A stretch of 64,000 nucleotides of DNA. It comes from a virus. The stretch covers positions 40,909-104,908 of the IMG/VR virus record IMGVR_UViG_3300032093_000042. One strand, written 5' to 3'. Below, piece after piece: positions 29,001 through 35,878 of the stretch (positions are counted from its first letter, which is position 1; every line of letters starts with the position of its first letter). The position numbers were made by a program, and so were the translations under genes. The notes below the pieces were generated by a model, which was given only the letters and a program-made list of their open reading frames with translations, was not told the DNA's origin and ran no database searches.

Positions 29001-30007
29001 TTAAACTACGTAAGTTCGTTGTTGGTTTCCAAGGTGGATTTGATGGTCAATGGCCAGCAATTCCTATCAACGTAGGTAGTGCTATTACGCCAGGTAATAC
29101 ACAAGGTCTAGACTGTACAAATATCAACAGTCCAGGTAGTATTGCTTATAAACAATGTATTGCTGCTCTAGGTAATGCCGATGAATTTGATATCAACTTG
29201 ATTGTATTACCTGGTATCTTCCGTGAGATGCACAGTTATGTTACCGAATTGGTAATTGATATGTGTGAAACTCGCCAAGATTGTTTCTATATCATGGATA
29301 ATGTGGTGTTCCCAGCAAGCAATCAAACCGTAGGATTGATTGATGCAGCAGTAAATACTGTAGCTACAGTTGATAGTAATTATGTAGGTACTTATTATCC
29401 GTGGGTTAAGATCCTAGATACCAATACCAATAAGATTATTAGTGTACCACCTTCAGTTGTATTACCAGCGGTTTATGCTGCTAATGATAATGCTGCCGCT
29501 GAATGGTACGCTCCAGCCGGTTTAAACCGTGGTGGTATTCCTCAAGCAGTACAAGTACTTGATAGAGTAACACACAGCGAACGTGATACACTCTATGAAG
29601 GTCGTGTAAATCCAATCGCAGCATTCCCTGGCCAGGGTATCTGTGTATGGGGTCAAAAGACTCTTCAAATCGCTCCAAGTGCTTTGGATCGTATCAATGT
29701 ACGTCGTTTGTTGATCAACTTGAAGAAGTTTATCGCGAGCTCAAGCAACTACTTGGTATTCGAACAAAACGTAGCTGCTACACGTAACAGATTCTTGAGT
29801 ATCGTAACTCCATATTTGGAATCTGTACAACAACGTAACGGTATTTACGCATTCCAAGTCAAGATGGATGAAACTAATAATACACCCGATTTGATAGATA
29901 GAAATATTCTATATGGTCAAATCTATATTCAACCAACTCGTACTGCTGAATTTATTATACTCGATTTCAACATACTTCCTACAGGAGGGGCTAGTTTTAA
30001 TGTTTGA
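26063..30007 (+). CDS. gp18: Tail sheath protein, gp18-like, with large central insertion
   Basis: A 1314-aa protein, about twice T4 gp18 (659 aa). The N-terminus has the sheath signature SPGVFTREND (residues 17-26) and an FG....YYGPYTAKEYLQQ segment. The C-terminal 350 residues carry GRVNPIAAFPGQGICVWGQ, RINVRRLLINLKKFI and an IYIQPTRTAEFIILDF end, all typical of contractile sheath subunits. The extra 600 or so residues between about 130 and 800 are Ser/Thr/Gly-rich beta sequence, likely domains exposed on the outside of the tail. The 3' half has more C-ending codons than its neighbours, consistent with high expression. It has its own promoter motif, a strong RBS and a downstream terminator. 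Confidence 0.92.
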   Translation: MPIQEGGTFAPTQNIVSPGVFTRENDLSGLAQGVANIGGAIVAPFSDGPAFFPATLTDVATLENRFGVADGVYYGPYTAKEYLQQQGIVTVVRVGGLTGYWQKNPLLVYAQPGTWNRGSDAGAITTASFMYLDDTNYTTNINYQQSSSVLISSGSNNTVVGKNNFIGLSGKITVTKATTSEISLFLLNNINGLPYYSTLSSSLATSASLGKVLKITTTDYYNAFTASVQRRNFTVGKTTNYSLANFDFQKSRFSGSISSSATTYSLVFDTNTFGNISGSQNTAPRSSTHPYYSYLTASYTLIGNTVVYGLVFAKCPSSQTTNFSTANYNLAKSTGSYEFRVDNSRISLSGSINVKFGSVAATSLVNAGSTDGTGTLSGSVLYADQQLNIGGIGPILFTKKGAPSNAQYPYYYLTSSVQAQDVSAETAISTAFAESTATSVLFSSSYFNDTSIGYNRDVLNVSSGNVQLLSGSVASVRGSGTCVAGLQLKGVISGNYGKYTGTFTPDGTNSNDPCNPNTSGRQNMILAVLANTQNASAQFSSDYEVYGFNNTTLSQLTSSTFPYKNLINPNENVYNLALRYNFTNPNGSVSSGTYGYYDFSLNENDNNYIKDVFGVDPTVGNPDKQIAGQKVEAAYNYVLFEDSIKKFVAEKTSNLGWKLQVGTNSISGSTIVGEPLKFVDQYSTNLNAGDSQFSITNATTPWIYSQKIAPFKGSAAESPEPTKFQLFRVHTLSDGTLSNKKFKIEISNVKLAGTVPGSDWGSFTLAVRAYSDTDKKPKYLEIFQNCNLDPESANYVARKVGDRYAYITYAGKIIQFGDFVNLSRYIRIEMADTSYPVSSVPYGFESYSTPIDSTASIYVPYIQYSKASIYGLAPGKYPSGTVFGGVPQTDDEIQSLYPTSSFGVGVENNTHQYFNPLPYYGNTDSNGLNIDFDLEDKVWGTSTAKYYAQGTSASTGSLLAPSLSGSIPSTYDAVNESTYVKLRKFVVGFQGGFDGQWPAIPINVGSAITPGNTQGLDCTNINSPGSIAYKQCIAALGNADEFDINLIVLPGIFREMHSYVTELVIDMCETRQDCFYIMDNVVFPASNQTVGLIDAAVNTVATVDSNYVGTYYPWVKILDTNTNKIISVPPSVVLPAVYAANDNAAAEWYAPAGLNRGGIPQAVQVLDRVTHSERDTLYEGRVNPIAAFPGQGICVWGQKTLQIAPSALDRINVRRLLINLKKFIASSSNYLVFEQNVAATRNRFLSIVTPYLESVQQRNGIYAFQVKMDETNNTPDLIDRNILYGQIYIQPTRTAEFIILDFNILPTGGASFNV

Positions 30008-30022
30008 TAATAAATAATTCAC

Positions 30023-30057
30023 AAAACCTCGCTTAGAAATAAGCGAGGTTTTTGTTT
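30023..30057 (+). terminator. Rho-independent terminator after tail sheath
   Basis: A perfect inverted repeat (AACCTCGCTT at 30025-30034 against AAGCGAGGTT at 30041-30050, extended by flanking A/T pairs) with a 6-nt loop and a T-rich tail (TTTTTGTTTT). It follows the sheath stop by about 16 bases. The stretch 30008-30332 otherwise holds a promoter-like motif and a small TTG-started ORF. Confidence 0.85.
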
Positions 30058-30080
30058 TAATTTTTTGGTTAGTCGGTTAA

Positions 30081-30088
30081 TATTTATT
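30081..30088 (+). promoter_or_regulatory. TATTTATT element after the sheath terminator
   Basis: The late motif variant, just downstream of the terminator, where a new transcript would be needed. It would serve the small ORF at 30197 and the genes after it. Confidence 0.35.
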
Positions 30089-30183
30089 AAATATCATATT
30101 AACTCTGTATTAATTTATATAAACAAATTGGTATGTCATTTGTAGATAACACTACGTCTGGATATCACTATTTTCATAAAAAC

Positions 30184-30190
30184 AAAGGAG
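30184..30190 (+). promoter_or_regulatory. Strong Shine-Dalgarno before a TTG start
   Basis: AAAGGAG, 6 nt before the TTG at 30197. It is the best SD match in the window and the main reason for accepting the small ORF that follows. Confidence 0.5.
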
Positions 30191-30196
30191 TACCAA

Positions 30197-30316
30197 TTGA
30201 AAGAAAAACTTGAAAAATTTGATATTAATTTAAGTGAATGGCAAAATATGCAAATTAATGGTTATGATAGAATATGGGACTGTGGACATATGAAATTTGA
30301 ATGGAAACGTAATTAA
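30197..30316 (+). CDS. Small protein, 39 aa, TTG start
   Basis: A 39-codon ORF opening KEKLEKFDINLSEW and continuing through NGYDRIWDCGHMKFEW to a basic end (KRN). The WDCG...FEW composition looks like a folded small-protein motif rather than random AT-rich coding. It has no ATG, but AAAGGAG sits at the right distance from the TTG. An overlapping 26-codon ATG ORF (30133-30213) in another frame is less convincing. Function unknown. Confidence 0.4.
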   Translation: MKEKLEKFDINLSEWQNMQINGYDRIWDCGHMKFEWKRN

Positions 30317-30320
30317 TACA

Positions 30321-30328
30321 TATTTATA
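30321..30328 (+). promoter_or_regulatory. TATTTATA element, candidate late promoter
   Basis: An exact TATTTATA ending 4 nt before the ATG at 30333. It supports this ATG over an upstream TTG in the same frame at 30297. Confidence 0.5.
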
Positions 30329-30332
30329 TAAT

Positions 30333-30635
30333 ATGATACGGTTAAAATCTATACTTGCTACGGCCAAACAAGAAAATGACACAAATCATTTAGTTAAAGA
30401 ACAATTGTTAAAAGATTCTTCGTTAATAGATCAAGTGATAAATGACACAAACGTTCTTGTTGTTAACAATTTAAAAACGATAAAAGATATTTTGTCAAAA
30501 GAGCCACTGGATAAAGAAAAGTTAAAAATAGCATTAAATAATTATAAACGTTATTTTAATAGAGATAACGGAGGTACACCTGAAGTTATTAGAGGAATGA
30601 CTTTTCAAAAAGAGTTGGAAAATCTTTTAAAATGA
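30333..30635 (+). CDS. Small hypothetical protein, MIRLKSIL N-terminus
   Basis: A 100-aa, mostly helical, charged protein of unknown function. The ATG at 30333 is used because a TATTTATA motif ends 4 nt upstream; a TTG at 30297 would lie before the motif. The N-terminus MIRLKSILATAKQ resembles the short MI-x-L-x-x-(I/L)-L leaders of neighbouring proteins but lacks their Glu. The stop overlaps the next start by 4 bases (ATGA). Confidence 0.55.
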   Translation: MIRLKSILATAKQENDTNHLVKEQLLKDSSLIDQVINDTNVLVVNNLKTIKDILSKEPLDKEKLKIALNNYKRYFNRDNGGTPEVIRGMTFQKELENLLK

Positions 30636-31417
30636 TTAGTTTAACCGATCTATTGTTAGAAGCCAAACTTCCTCAAAGCGAGCAAGATATGGATCTTTAT
30701 GCTCGTAAATACAAAAAAACAATAGATTATTTACGTACCAAGAACAAAGTACTATTGTTAACTACCAGTAATAGATGGAGTCAACACAAAGACGATGTTC
30801 CAAAGAGTACTCAATTAGCAATTAAAATACAAGAATTATTGGGTAAAGAAAAAGTCACATTGATTGAAGTACCCAGTTTAAATATAGCTCCGTGTGAAGG
30901 CAATGTTAGTAGCAACTTAAAATACGACGGAAATCATTGTGGCGTTGCAAAAGCATTATTAAAAGATAAAGAAAAGAATCCAAGTGGATATCATCGTTGT
31001 TGGGCAAGTCTTAATGAAAAAGGGGATGAACTTTGGAAGATTACCAAAGAACTGTTTGAAAGTGATTGTGTAGTATTTTTTGCTAGTGTTAGATGGGGTC
31101 AAGCTAATGGTTATTATCAAAAACTCATTGAACGTTTAACTTGGATTGAAAACAGACACTCTACTCTTGGAGAAAAGAATGTTGTAAAAGACATTGAAGC
31201 TGGATTTATTGCAGTTGGACAAAATTGGCACGGTAAACAAGTTGTTGAAACTCAAAGAGCAGTATTAGGCGATTATTACCAATTCAAAACATCAGATGTA
31301 TTGTTCTGGAATTGGCAATTTACACAAGATGATACAGACGAAACTAAACGTTCTTATGATAAAGCAGTTAGAGTGTTTGATAAAACATTTTTAAAACCAT
31401 ATGATAAAGCTGAATAA
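30632..31417 (+). CDS. Flavodoxin-like / NAD(P)H-dependent FMN reductase-like protein
   Basis: A 261-aa protein. After a short leader (MISLTDLLLE, then AKLPQSEQD) there is a flavodoxin-fold core: a first strand VLLLTTSNRWS (residues 40-50) in the phosphate-loop position, IEVPSLNIAPCEGNVSS (78-94), and DCVVFFASVRWGQANGYYQKLIERL (145-169), which matches the FMN-binding P-x-RWG-type loop of iron-sulfur flavoproteins and FMN reductases. Members reduce or bind flavins. The role in a phage is unknown. The leader fits an L-x-E gp21 cleavage site (see findings), so the protein might be packaged in the head. Confidence 0.7.
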   Translation: MISLTDLLLEAKLPQSEQDMDLYARKYKKTIDYLRTKNKVLLLTTSNRWSQHKDDVPKSTQLAIKIQELLGKEKVTLIEVPSLNIAPCEGNVSSNLKYDGNHCGVAKALLKDKEKNPSGYHRCWASLNEKGDELWKITKELFESDCVVFFASVRWGQANGYYQKLIERLTWIENRHSTLGEKNVVKDIEAGFIAVGQNWHGKQVVETQRAVLGDYYQFKTSDVLFWNWQFTQDDTDETKRSYDKAVRVFDKTFLKPYDKAE

Positions 31418-32435
31418 TATATTAAACGAAGTAATACAAGAAGGCGGCGCTGGAGGCCATATGGCACATCCATTTGATTTTGTAAATACAGGAGCTAAAT
31501 TAGTGGATGTATTTTCTAAATCTGTAAAGTCATTAAAACAAGGCGCTGGCAGTGTTAAAATAGATGGTGTAAATGCTAGTATTCGTTTGGTAAATGGACA
31601 ATTTGTGATGGATCGTGGTAGCGCAAAACCACTTGATATCAAAGGAATGCGACCAGAAGACTTGCCTAGTCGATTTGAACCAGGCCACGGATTTATAAAT
31701 ATTGGTACCAAAGTAATTAATATTTTTGATGAATCAATTCCTAGTACAAAATCAGAATTAAAAAAATTAGGATTGTTAGATAATCCAAATATATTGTTTA
31801 ATATAGAATATGTAGAAGGACAAACCAATGTTTTGGGTTATGGCGAAATAGGAAACTTTTTAGCTATTCACGGATTGAAAGAAATTAAGCCAAAAACATT
31901 TGGTAAAGATGGAAGTGTTAAATCGAGAGTAGCCAGTGAAATTCCATATGACAAAATAGCGATGCAATCTTATATAAATAAATTAAATAAGATTGCTATG
32001 AAGTATGGATTTAAGGTGCTGGGTAGTGTTGATACTACTTTCAAATCAGAACCAAAACTAGCAAGTGTTTTAACTCAACCAGTTACATTGTATCCAACGG
32101 GTGAAGCTGTAACTAAGTCTTTGAAGGATTGGTTGAAAGGTTTGAAGTTTACAACTCCACTAATTACAAGAGAACAATTTTTGAAAGCGGTTGAAAGTAG
32201 AAATATTAGTCAAAATTTTGCTGGGCAAGATTTAAATAAAGTGGTAAGTGATACAATTGTTTATTTAACTACGATTAAATTAGGCGATGAAATATTAAAA
32301 AATGCTACAAGTGAAATCGGAGATCTAGATAAACATGAAGGTATAGTTGTAAGAGATACCAGTATTAGTTCTAACCCATTTAAAATTACAGGAAGTTTTA
32401 TTATAAAAGGTCTCGGAAGTAAGTTTAAGAAATAA
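31401..32435 (+). CDS. Predicted nucleotidyltransferase of the DNA/RNA ligase fold
   Basis: A 344-aa protein with ligase-superfamily landmarks: K53-I-D-G56 as motif I (SVKIDGVNAS), with IRLVNG as a motif Ia-like segment; FNIEYVEG at 133-140 as motif III; HEGIVVRD at 322-329 as motif IV; and a late IIKG as motif V. No OB-fold is evident. An N-terminal leader MIKLNNILNE is followed by GGAGGHMAHPFD, which looks conserved in T4-like phages. It would form a covalent nucleotidyl-lysine; whether it ligates RNA, DNA or caps something is not known. It overlaps the preceding gene by 17 bases. Confidence 0.65.
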   Translation: MIKLNNILNEVIQEGGAGGHMAHPFDFVNTGAKLVDVFSKSVKSLKQGAGSVKIDGVNASIRLVNGQFVMDRGSAKPLDIKGMRPEDLPSRFEPGHGFINIGTKVINIFDESIPSTKSELKKLGLLDNPNILFNIEYVEGQTNVLGYGEIGNFLAIHGLKEIKPKTFGKDGSVKSRVASEIPYDKIAMQSYINKLNKIAMKYGFKVLGSVDTTFKSEPKLASVLTQPVTLYPTGEAVTKSLKDWLKGLKFTTPLITREQFLKAVESRNISQNFAGQDLNKVVSDTIVYLTTIKLGDEILKNATSEIGDLDKHEGIVVRDTSISSNPFKITGSFIIKGLGSKFKK

Positions 32436-32453
32436 AATAAATACGTATTTGTT

Positions 32454-33095
32454 ATGAAAAAAGCATCAGGTAAAAGTAATCTATCAATTGTAAAAGATTA
32501 CGTCGAAGGCAACCGTCCATTTGTACAGTTTGGTTACGATCCCAATTTAAACAATAATAAACGCAAAGAAGGTGAAGAGTGGGAAGACTCACAAGGTAGA
32601 AAGTGGATTTGGAAAAATGGTGTAAAACGTAGAGTTCCAAAGAAAGCTAAAATTATCAACGAACAACGTTGTAAAGAATGTAATATGGATGTTCGGTGGG
32701 GGAATTATTTAGATGATCGTGTATGGCCAAAAACGGGCATGTGTTACGATTGTTATATTAATTTTCAAACCAATCTGAAATTGATTGGTATGTTTGAAAT
32801 TTACAACGAACTTCAAGATTTGAAGAATGAACGTAGTATTTTAGAAGACTATAAGAAAAAATTTGAAGAAAGCAAAAAATTTTGTGAAGAAAATCAAGGT
32901 AAACCAGTTGAATTTTTAGAAGAAGATGGTTCTTTTGAACGATGGGAAGGTATTCAAGATTATAATAAAATACTAGAAGATTTAAATAAAGATTTGGAGT
33001 TACTCTATAAACGTTTAGAAGAACTAAATGCCAAAATAAAAGAGTACGAAGAACAATATGAGTCAGCAAAATCTCAGAGAAATAATAAAAAGTGA
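32454..33095 (+). CDS. Zinc-ribbon coiled-coil protein, candidate small terminase or packaging factor
   Basis: A 213-aa protein. Residues 40-65 hold a W-rich segment (GRKWIWKNGVKRRVP). Residues 73-100 hold a C73-x2-C76 / C97-x2-C100 zinc ribbon (CKEC...CYDC). Residues 105-213 are a long charged coiled coil. It lies directly upstream of, and overlaps by 38 bases, the large terminase gene, the place of gp16 in T4-like genomes, and gp16 is also helical and oligomeric. No sequence identity to gp16 is claimed; the role is a positional inference. Confidence 0.5.
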   Translation: MKKASGKSNLSIVKDYVEGNRPFVQFGYDPNLNNNKRKEGEEWEDSQGRKWIWKNGVKRRVPKKAKIINEQRCKECNMDVRWGNYLDDRVWPKTGMCYDCYINFQTNLKLIGMFEIYNELQDLKNERSILEDYKKKFEESKKFCEENQGKPVEFLEEDGSFERWEGIQDYNKILEDLNKDLELLYKRLEELNAKIKEYEEQYESAKSQRNNKK

Positions 33096-33903
33096 GTATA
33101 AGAAGTGTATAGAAGATCCTATATACTTCATGAAAAAGTACGTTAAGATTCAACATCCTATAAGAGGAACAGTTGGATTTGAACTATACCCATTTCAAGA
33201 AGAGGCTTTGGAAGAGTTTGTTGATAATCAATTAAACATTGTTCTTAAAAGTCGTCAGATGGGTATTAGTACTCTTACCGCCGCATATAGTTTGTGGTTA
33301 ATGACGTTCCACAATGATAAGAATATTCTTTGTATTAGTATTACTCAAGAAACCGCAAAAGAAATCGTTACCAAAGTAAGATTTGCAAATGATAATCTTC
33401 CAAGTTGGTTGAAAGTTCCTTGTGTAGAAGACAATAGATTATCATTACGATTGAAGAATGGATCTCAAATCAAAGCGGTATCATCTGCCGGTACCGCAGG
33501 TCGTTCATCAGCTCTATCATTACTAATTATTGACGAAGCTGCATTTATCGATGGTATTGAGGAAATTTGGCTGTCTGCTCAATATACATTATCTACCGGT
33601 GGTAGAGCTATTATATTAAGTACTCCCAACGGCGTTGGTAACTTCTTCCATAAAACTTGGGTTGAAGCTGAAGAAGGTAAAAATAACTTCAAGACTATAC
33701 GATTGCCATGGCATTTACATCCAGAAAGAGACCAGACTTGGAGAGATAAACAAACAGAATTGTCGGGTGTGAAAGGAGCCGCACAAGAATGTGATTGTCT
33801 ATGGGGAGACTCTGTTGTTAGAGTTAAAGATAAATTGTCTGGAAAAGAATTTGATATTTCTTTGGAAAAGTTATATTCTGGGGATTTACAATTATATGTA
33901 TAA
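33058..33903 (+). CDS. gp17: Large terminase (gp17-like), N-terminal part fused to N-intein
   Basis: A 281-aa protein. Residues 1-246 are the terminase ATPase: a Q-motif-like YPFQEEA, a deviant Walker A K64-SRQMGIST, Walker B LLIIDE (D159/E160) and coupling motif STP (188-190). At Cys247 the sequence changes to CLWGDSVVRV, a textbook intein block A, and the protein stops 35 residues later. The terminase nuclease half is on a separate gene at 34662-35855, so a functional motor (246 + 283 = 529 residues) requires protein trans-splicing. The terminase cuts and pumps concatemeric DNA into the prohead through the portal, encoded next. Confidence 0.93.
   Translation: MSQQNLREIIKSEYKKCIEDPIYFMKKYVKIQHPIRGTVGFELYPFQEEALEEFVDNQLNIVLKSRQMGISTLTAAYSLWLMTFHNDKNILCISITQETAKEIVTKVRFANDNLPSWLKVPCVEDNRLSLRLKNGSQIKAVSSAGTAGRSSALSLLIIDEAAFIDGIEEIWLSAQYTLSTGGRAIILSTPNGVGNFFHKTWVEAEEGKNNFKTIRLPWHLHPERDQTWRDKQTELSGVKGAAQECDCLWGDSVVRVKDKLSGKEFDISLEKLYSGDLQLYV
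33796..33903 (+). other. N-terminal fragment of atypical split intein (35 aa)
   Basis: It encodes the intein segment from Cys1 (CLWGDSVV) to the stop at 33901-33903. At 35 residues it is far shorter than the roughly 100-residue N-fragments of typical split inteins. It matches the layout of the AceL-TerL intein, a natural split intein from a terminase with a short N-part and a long C-part. Confidence 0.88.
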
Positions 33904-33906
33904 TAC

Positions 33907-34665
33907 ATGAATGTGATTGCGACTCATACGCATATGCCTAAAAATTATGCATCTATAGGATGGAATAAAATCAAACAACAATTAAGTTGTGAAACAGATT
34001 TATATTCAACCGAGGAAACAAAATCCGAATTGTTAAAAAACGATTATTATAAATTTTTATTTGGTCGTGCAAAGAATAGAACTTTGATGAAACAAAATCC
34101 AAAATTATACAAATCTATTCTTTTTCATACGGAGATTCTAGAAAAATCATTTAAACAACAACAAAGTTACAAGGGATGGTATAGTTTTTCGTACCGAATT
34201 CGTTTTATTGTTGAACATAACTACGATTTAATAAAATTGAAATGTCAATGTGGAAAAAAAATAACATGGACTAAATATTGTCGTAGATGTCCTGAATATC
34301 ATAAAACCCAGACCGGTAAATCACACACTCCGGAAACAAAACAAAAAATGAGAGTATCCGCGTTAAAGTATCTATCAGAAACAAAAGGACAAATTATACC
34401 CCGTTATAACAAGAGATCAATACAACTGATAGAGGAATTTGGTAATAAACATGGATATACATTTAGACATGCTGAAAACGGAGGTGAGGTTTTTCTTAAA
34501 GAACTTGGTTATTGGTTGGATGCATATGATGAGAAAAATAACGTCGTGTTGGAAATATATGAAAAAAGACACTATAAAAATGGTAAATTGAAACAACGAG
34601 ATTTCCAACGAGAAAATGAAATTAAAAATTTATTAGGGTGTAAATTGTTCACGATTGACATATGA
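33907..34665 (+). CDS. Free-standing homing endonuclease, Vsr-like, between the split terminase halves
   Basis: A 252-aa protein lying between the two terminase genes: 3 bases after the first stop, with a 4-base overlap (ATGA) with the second start. A zinc-binding region (CQCGKKITWTKYCRRC, residues about 114-130) is followed by a NUMOD3-like segment (GKSHTPETKQKMRVSA). The C-terminal domain has YWLDAYDEKNNVVLEIYEKRH and a QREN helix, resembling the Vsr/PD-(D/E)xK endonuclease family reported inside other phage genes fractured by split inteins. It would cut intein-less terminase alleles and spread the element. Its codon use is AT-rich like the rest. Confidence 0.8.
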   Translation: MNVIATHTHMPKNYASIGWNKIKQQLSCETDLYSTEETKSELLKNDYYKFLFGRAKNRTLMKQNPKLYKSILFHTEILEKSFKQQQSYKGWYSFSYRIRFIVEHNYDLIKLKCQCGKKITWTKYCRRCPEYHKTQTGKSHTPETKQKMRVSALKYLSETKGQIIPRYNKRSIQLIEEFGNKHGYTFRHAENGGEVFLKELGYWLDAYDEKNNVVLEIYEKRHYKNGKLKQRDFQRENEIKNLLGCKLFTIDI

Positions 34666-35003
34666 ATCATTCGAAAATTAAACTAAATACTAGATTTCAG
34701 ATTTTGACTCCGACTGGATATCAGGATTTTTTTGGAATCAGAAAAGTAAAAAAAGATTGTTATTATACCATTTTATTGAGTAACGGAAAAATAATAAAAT
34801 GTTCGGATAATCATTCATTTATTTACAACAACGTCGAGGTTCGATCTCATGATATCAGTATTGGATCAAAAATATCAGGAGTTGATGGTATAGAGGTGGT
34901 TGTTGTATCAATAGAAAAATTTGAAAACACGATTGATTTGTATGATATAGTAAATGTATCAGGTGGTAATATTTTTAATGTAGATGGAATTGTTTCACAT
35001 AAT
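34662..35003 (+). other. C-terminal fragment of atypical split intein (114 aa)
   Basis: It runs from the start ATG to the terminal Asn before Cys+1 (35004). It contains the ILTPTGYQDFFGI segment, the block B His (SDNH), the block F region (DLYDIVNVSGG) and the terminal His-Asn. The order and length match the C-part of AceL-TerL-type inteins; block B is in the C-fragment, unlike in most natural split inteins. Confidence 0.88.
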
Positions 35004-35855
35004 TGTGATTTTTCTACTTCTGGTAATCAAGTTGTTAGTGTAGATGTTCTTGAGTTTTACAAACAAACATATTTAAAAGATCCTATAGAAAAACGTGGTA
35101 ACAATCAAGATTTATGGATCTGGGATTATCCAAATTACAGCAAAAACTACATATTGACGGCGGATTGTGCTAGAGGAGATGGTGGAGATTTTAGTGCATT
35201 TCATGTTATTGACATTGAAACAATGGAACAAGTGGCTGAATACAAAGGTCAACTAACCACTAAAGATTACGGTAATTTATTAGTCAGTGTAGCTACTGAA
35301 TATAATAACGCATTGTTAGTTGTAGAAAATAACAACGTAGGATGGGGAACTCTTCAACAGATTATAGATAGAGACTATCAGAATACGTTTTATAGTGCAA
35401 CCGATCTTACTATTGTAGATGTAGAAAAGTCTTATAGTAATAAATTACACGCGCAAGATAAAAAATTAGTCGCTGGGTTTACAACAACGAGTAAAAATAG
35501 ACCATTAATAGTGAGTAATTTAGAGTTATTTTTTAGACAAAAACAAGTTATAATCAAATCAAAACGGTTATACGAAGAATTGAATGTATTTATTTGGAAC
35601 GGACCGAAAGCCGAAGCGATGAGAGGTTATAACGACGATTTGGTGATGTCTATTGGTATAGGATTATGGGTTCGTGAAACTGCTTTGAGGCTTAGAAACG
35701 ATCAAATTGCATATAATAAAGCTATGATTTCTAAAATATCCAAAGTAACAAGTCCTGTAATATTACCTAGAGAAATTAGCTCTATACCGGATTATCAAAA
35801 GACACTTGAATTTTCCGTTAATGATAAAAAAGAAAGTTTAACTTGGTTATTGTAA
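34662..35855 (+). CDS. gp17: C-intein fused to large terminase nuclease domain (gp17-like, C-terminal part)
   Basis: A 397-aa protein. Residues 1-114 are the C-intein: block B-like IKCSDNHSF near residue 47, and a C-terminal block ending DGIVSHN. The extein resumes at Cys115 (CDFSTSGNQVV), which would join the upstream ...AAQECD to give ECDCDFSTSGN, the expected terminase junction. Residues 160-397 are the RuvC-like packaging nuclease, with acidic residues in LTADCARGDGGDF, LLVVENNN and YNDDLVMS. The start is the ATG overlapping the endonuclease stop. A 23-base gap then leads to the portal gene. Confidence 0.93.
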   Translation: MNHSKIKLNTRFQILTPTGYQDFFGIRKVKKDCYYTILLSNGKIIKCSDNHSFIYNNVEVRSHDISIGSKISGVDGIEVVVVSIEKFENTIDLYDIVNVSGGNIFNVDGIVSHNCDFSTSGNQVVSVDVLEFYKQTYLKDPIEKRGNNQDLWIWDYPNYSKNYILTADCARGDGGDFSAFHVIDIETMEQVAEYKGQLTTKDYGNLLVSVATEYNNALLVVENNNVGWGTLQQIIDRDYQNTFYSATDLTIVDVEKSYSNKLHAQDKKLVAGFTTTSKNRPLIVSNLELFFRQKQVIIKSKRLYEELNVFIWNGPKAEAMRGYNDDLVMSIGIGLWVRETALRLRNDQIAYNKAMISKISKVTSPVILPREISSIPDYQKTLEFSVNDKKESLTWLL

Positions 35856-35856
35856 A

Positions 35857-35864
35857 TACTTATA
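35857..35864 (+). promoter_or_regulatory. TACTTATA element before portal gene
   Basis: A one-base variant of the TATTTATA motif, 14 nt before the portal ATG at 35879. The same variant precedes the gene at 55599. Confidence 0.3.
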
Positions 35865-35878
35865 TAATAGAATAATAT

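Noticed and set aside
30133-30213. 26-codon ATG ORF before the TTG small gene
   Set aside because: No SD at a suitable distance, very short, and overlapping a better-supported ORF in another frame.
33904-34661. Group I or II intron in the terminase gene
   Set aside because: Intein block A and the C-terminal HN-Cys motif explain the break at protein level, and both halves have their own starts and stops.
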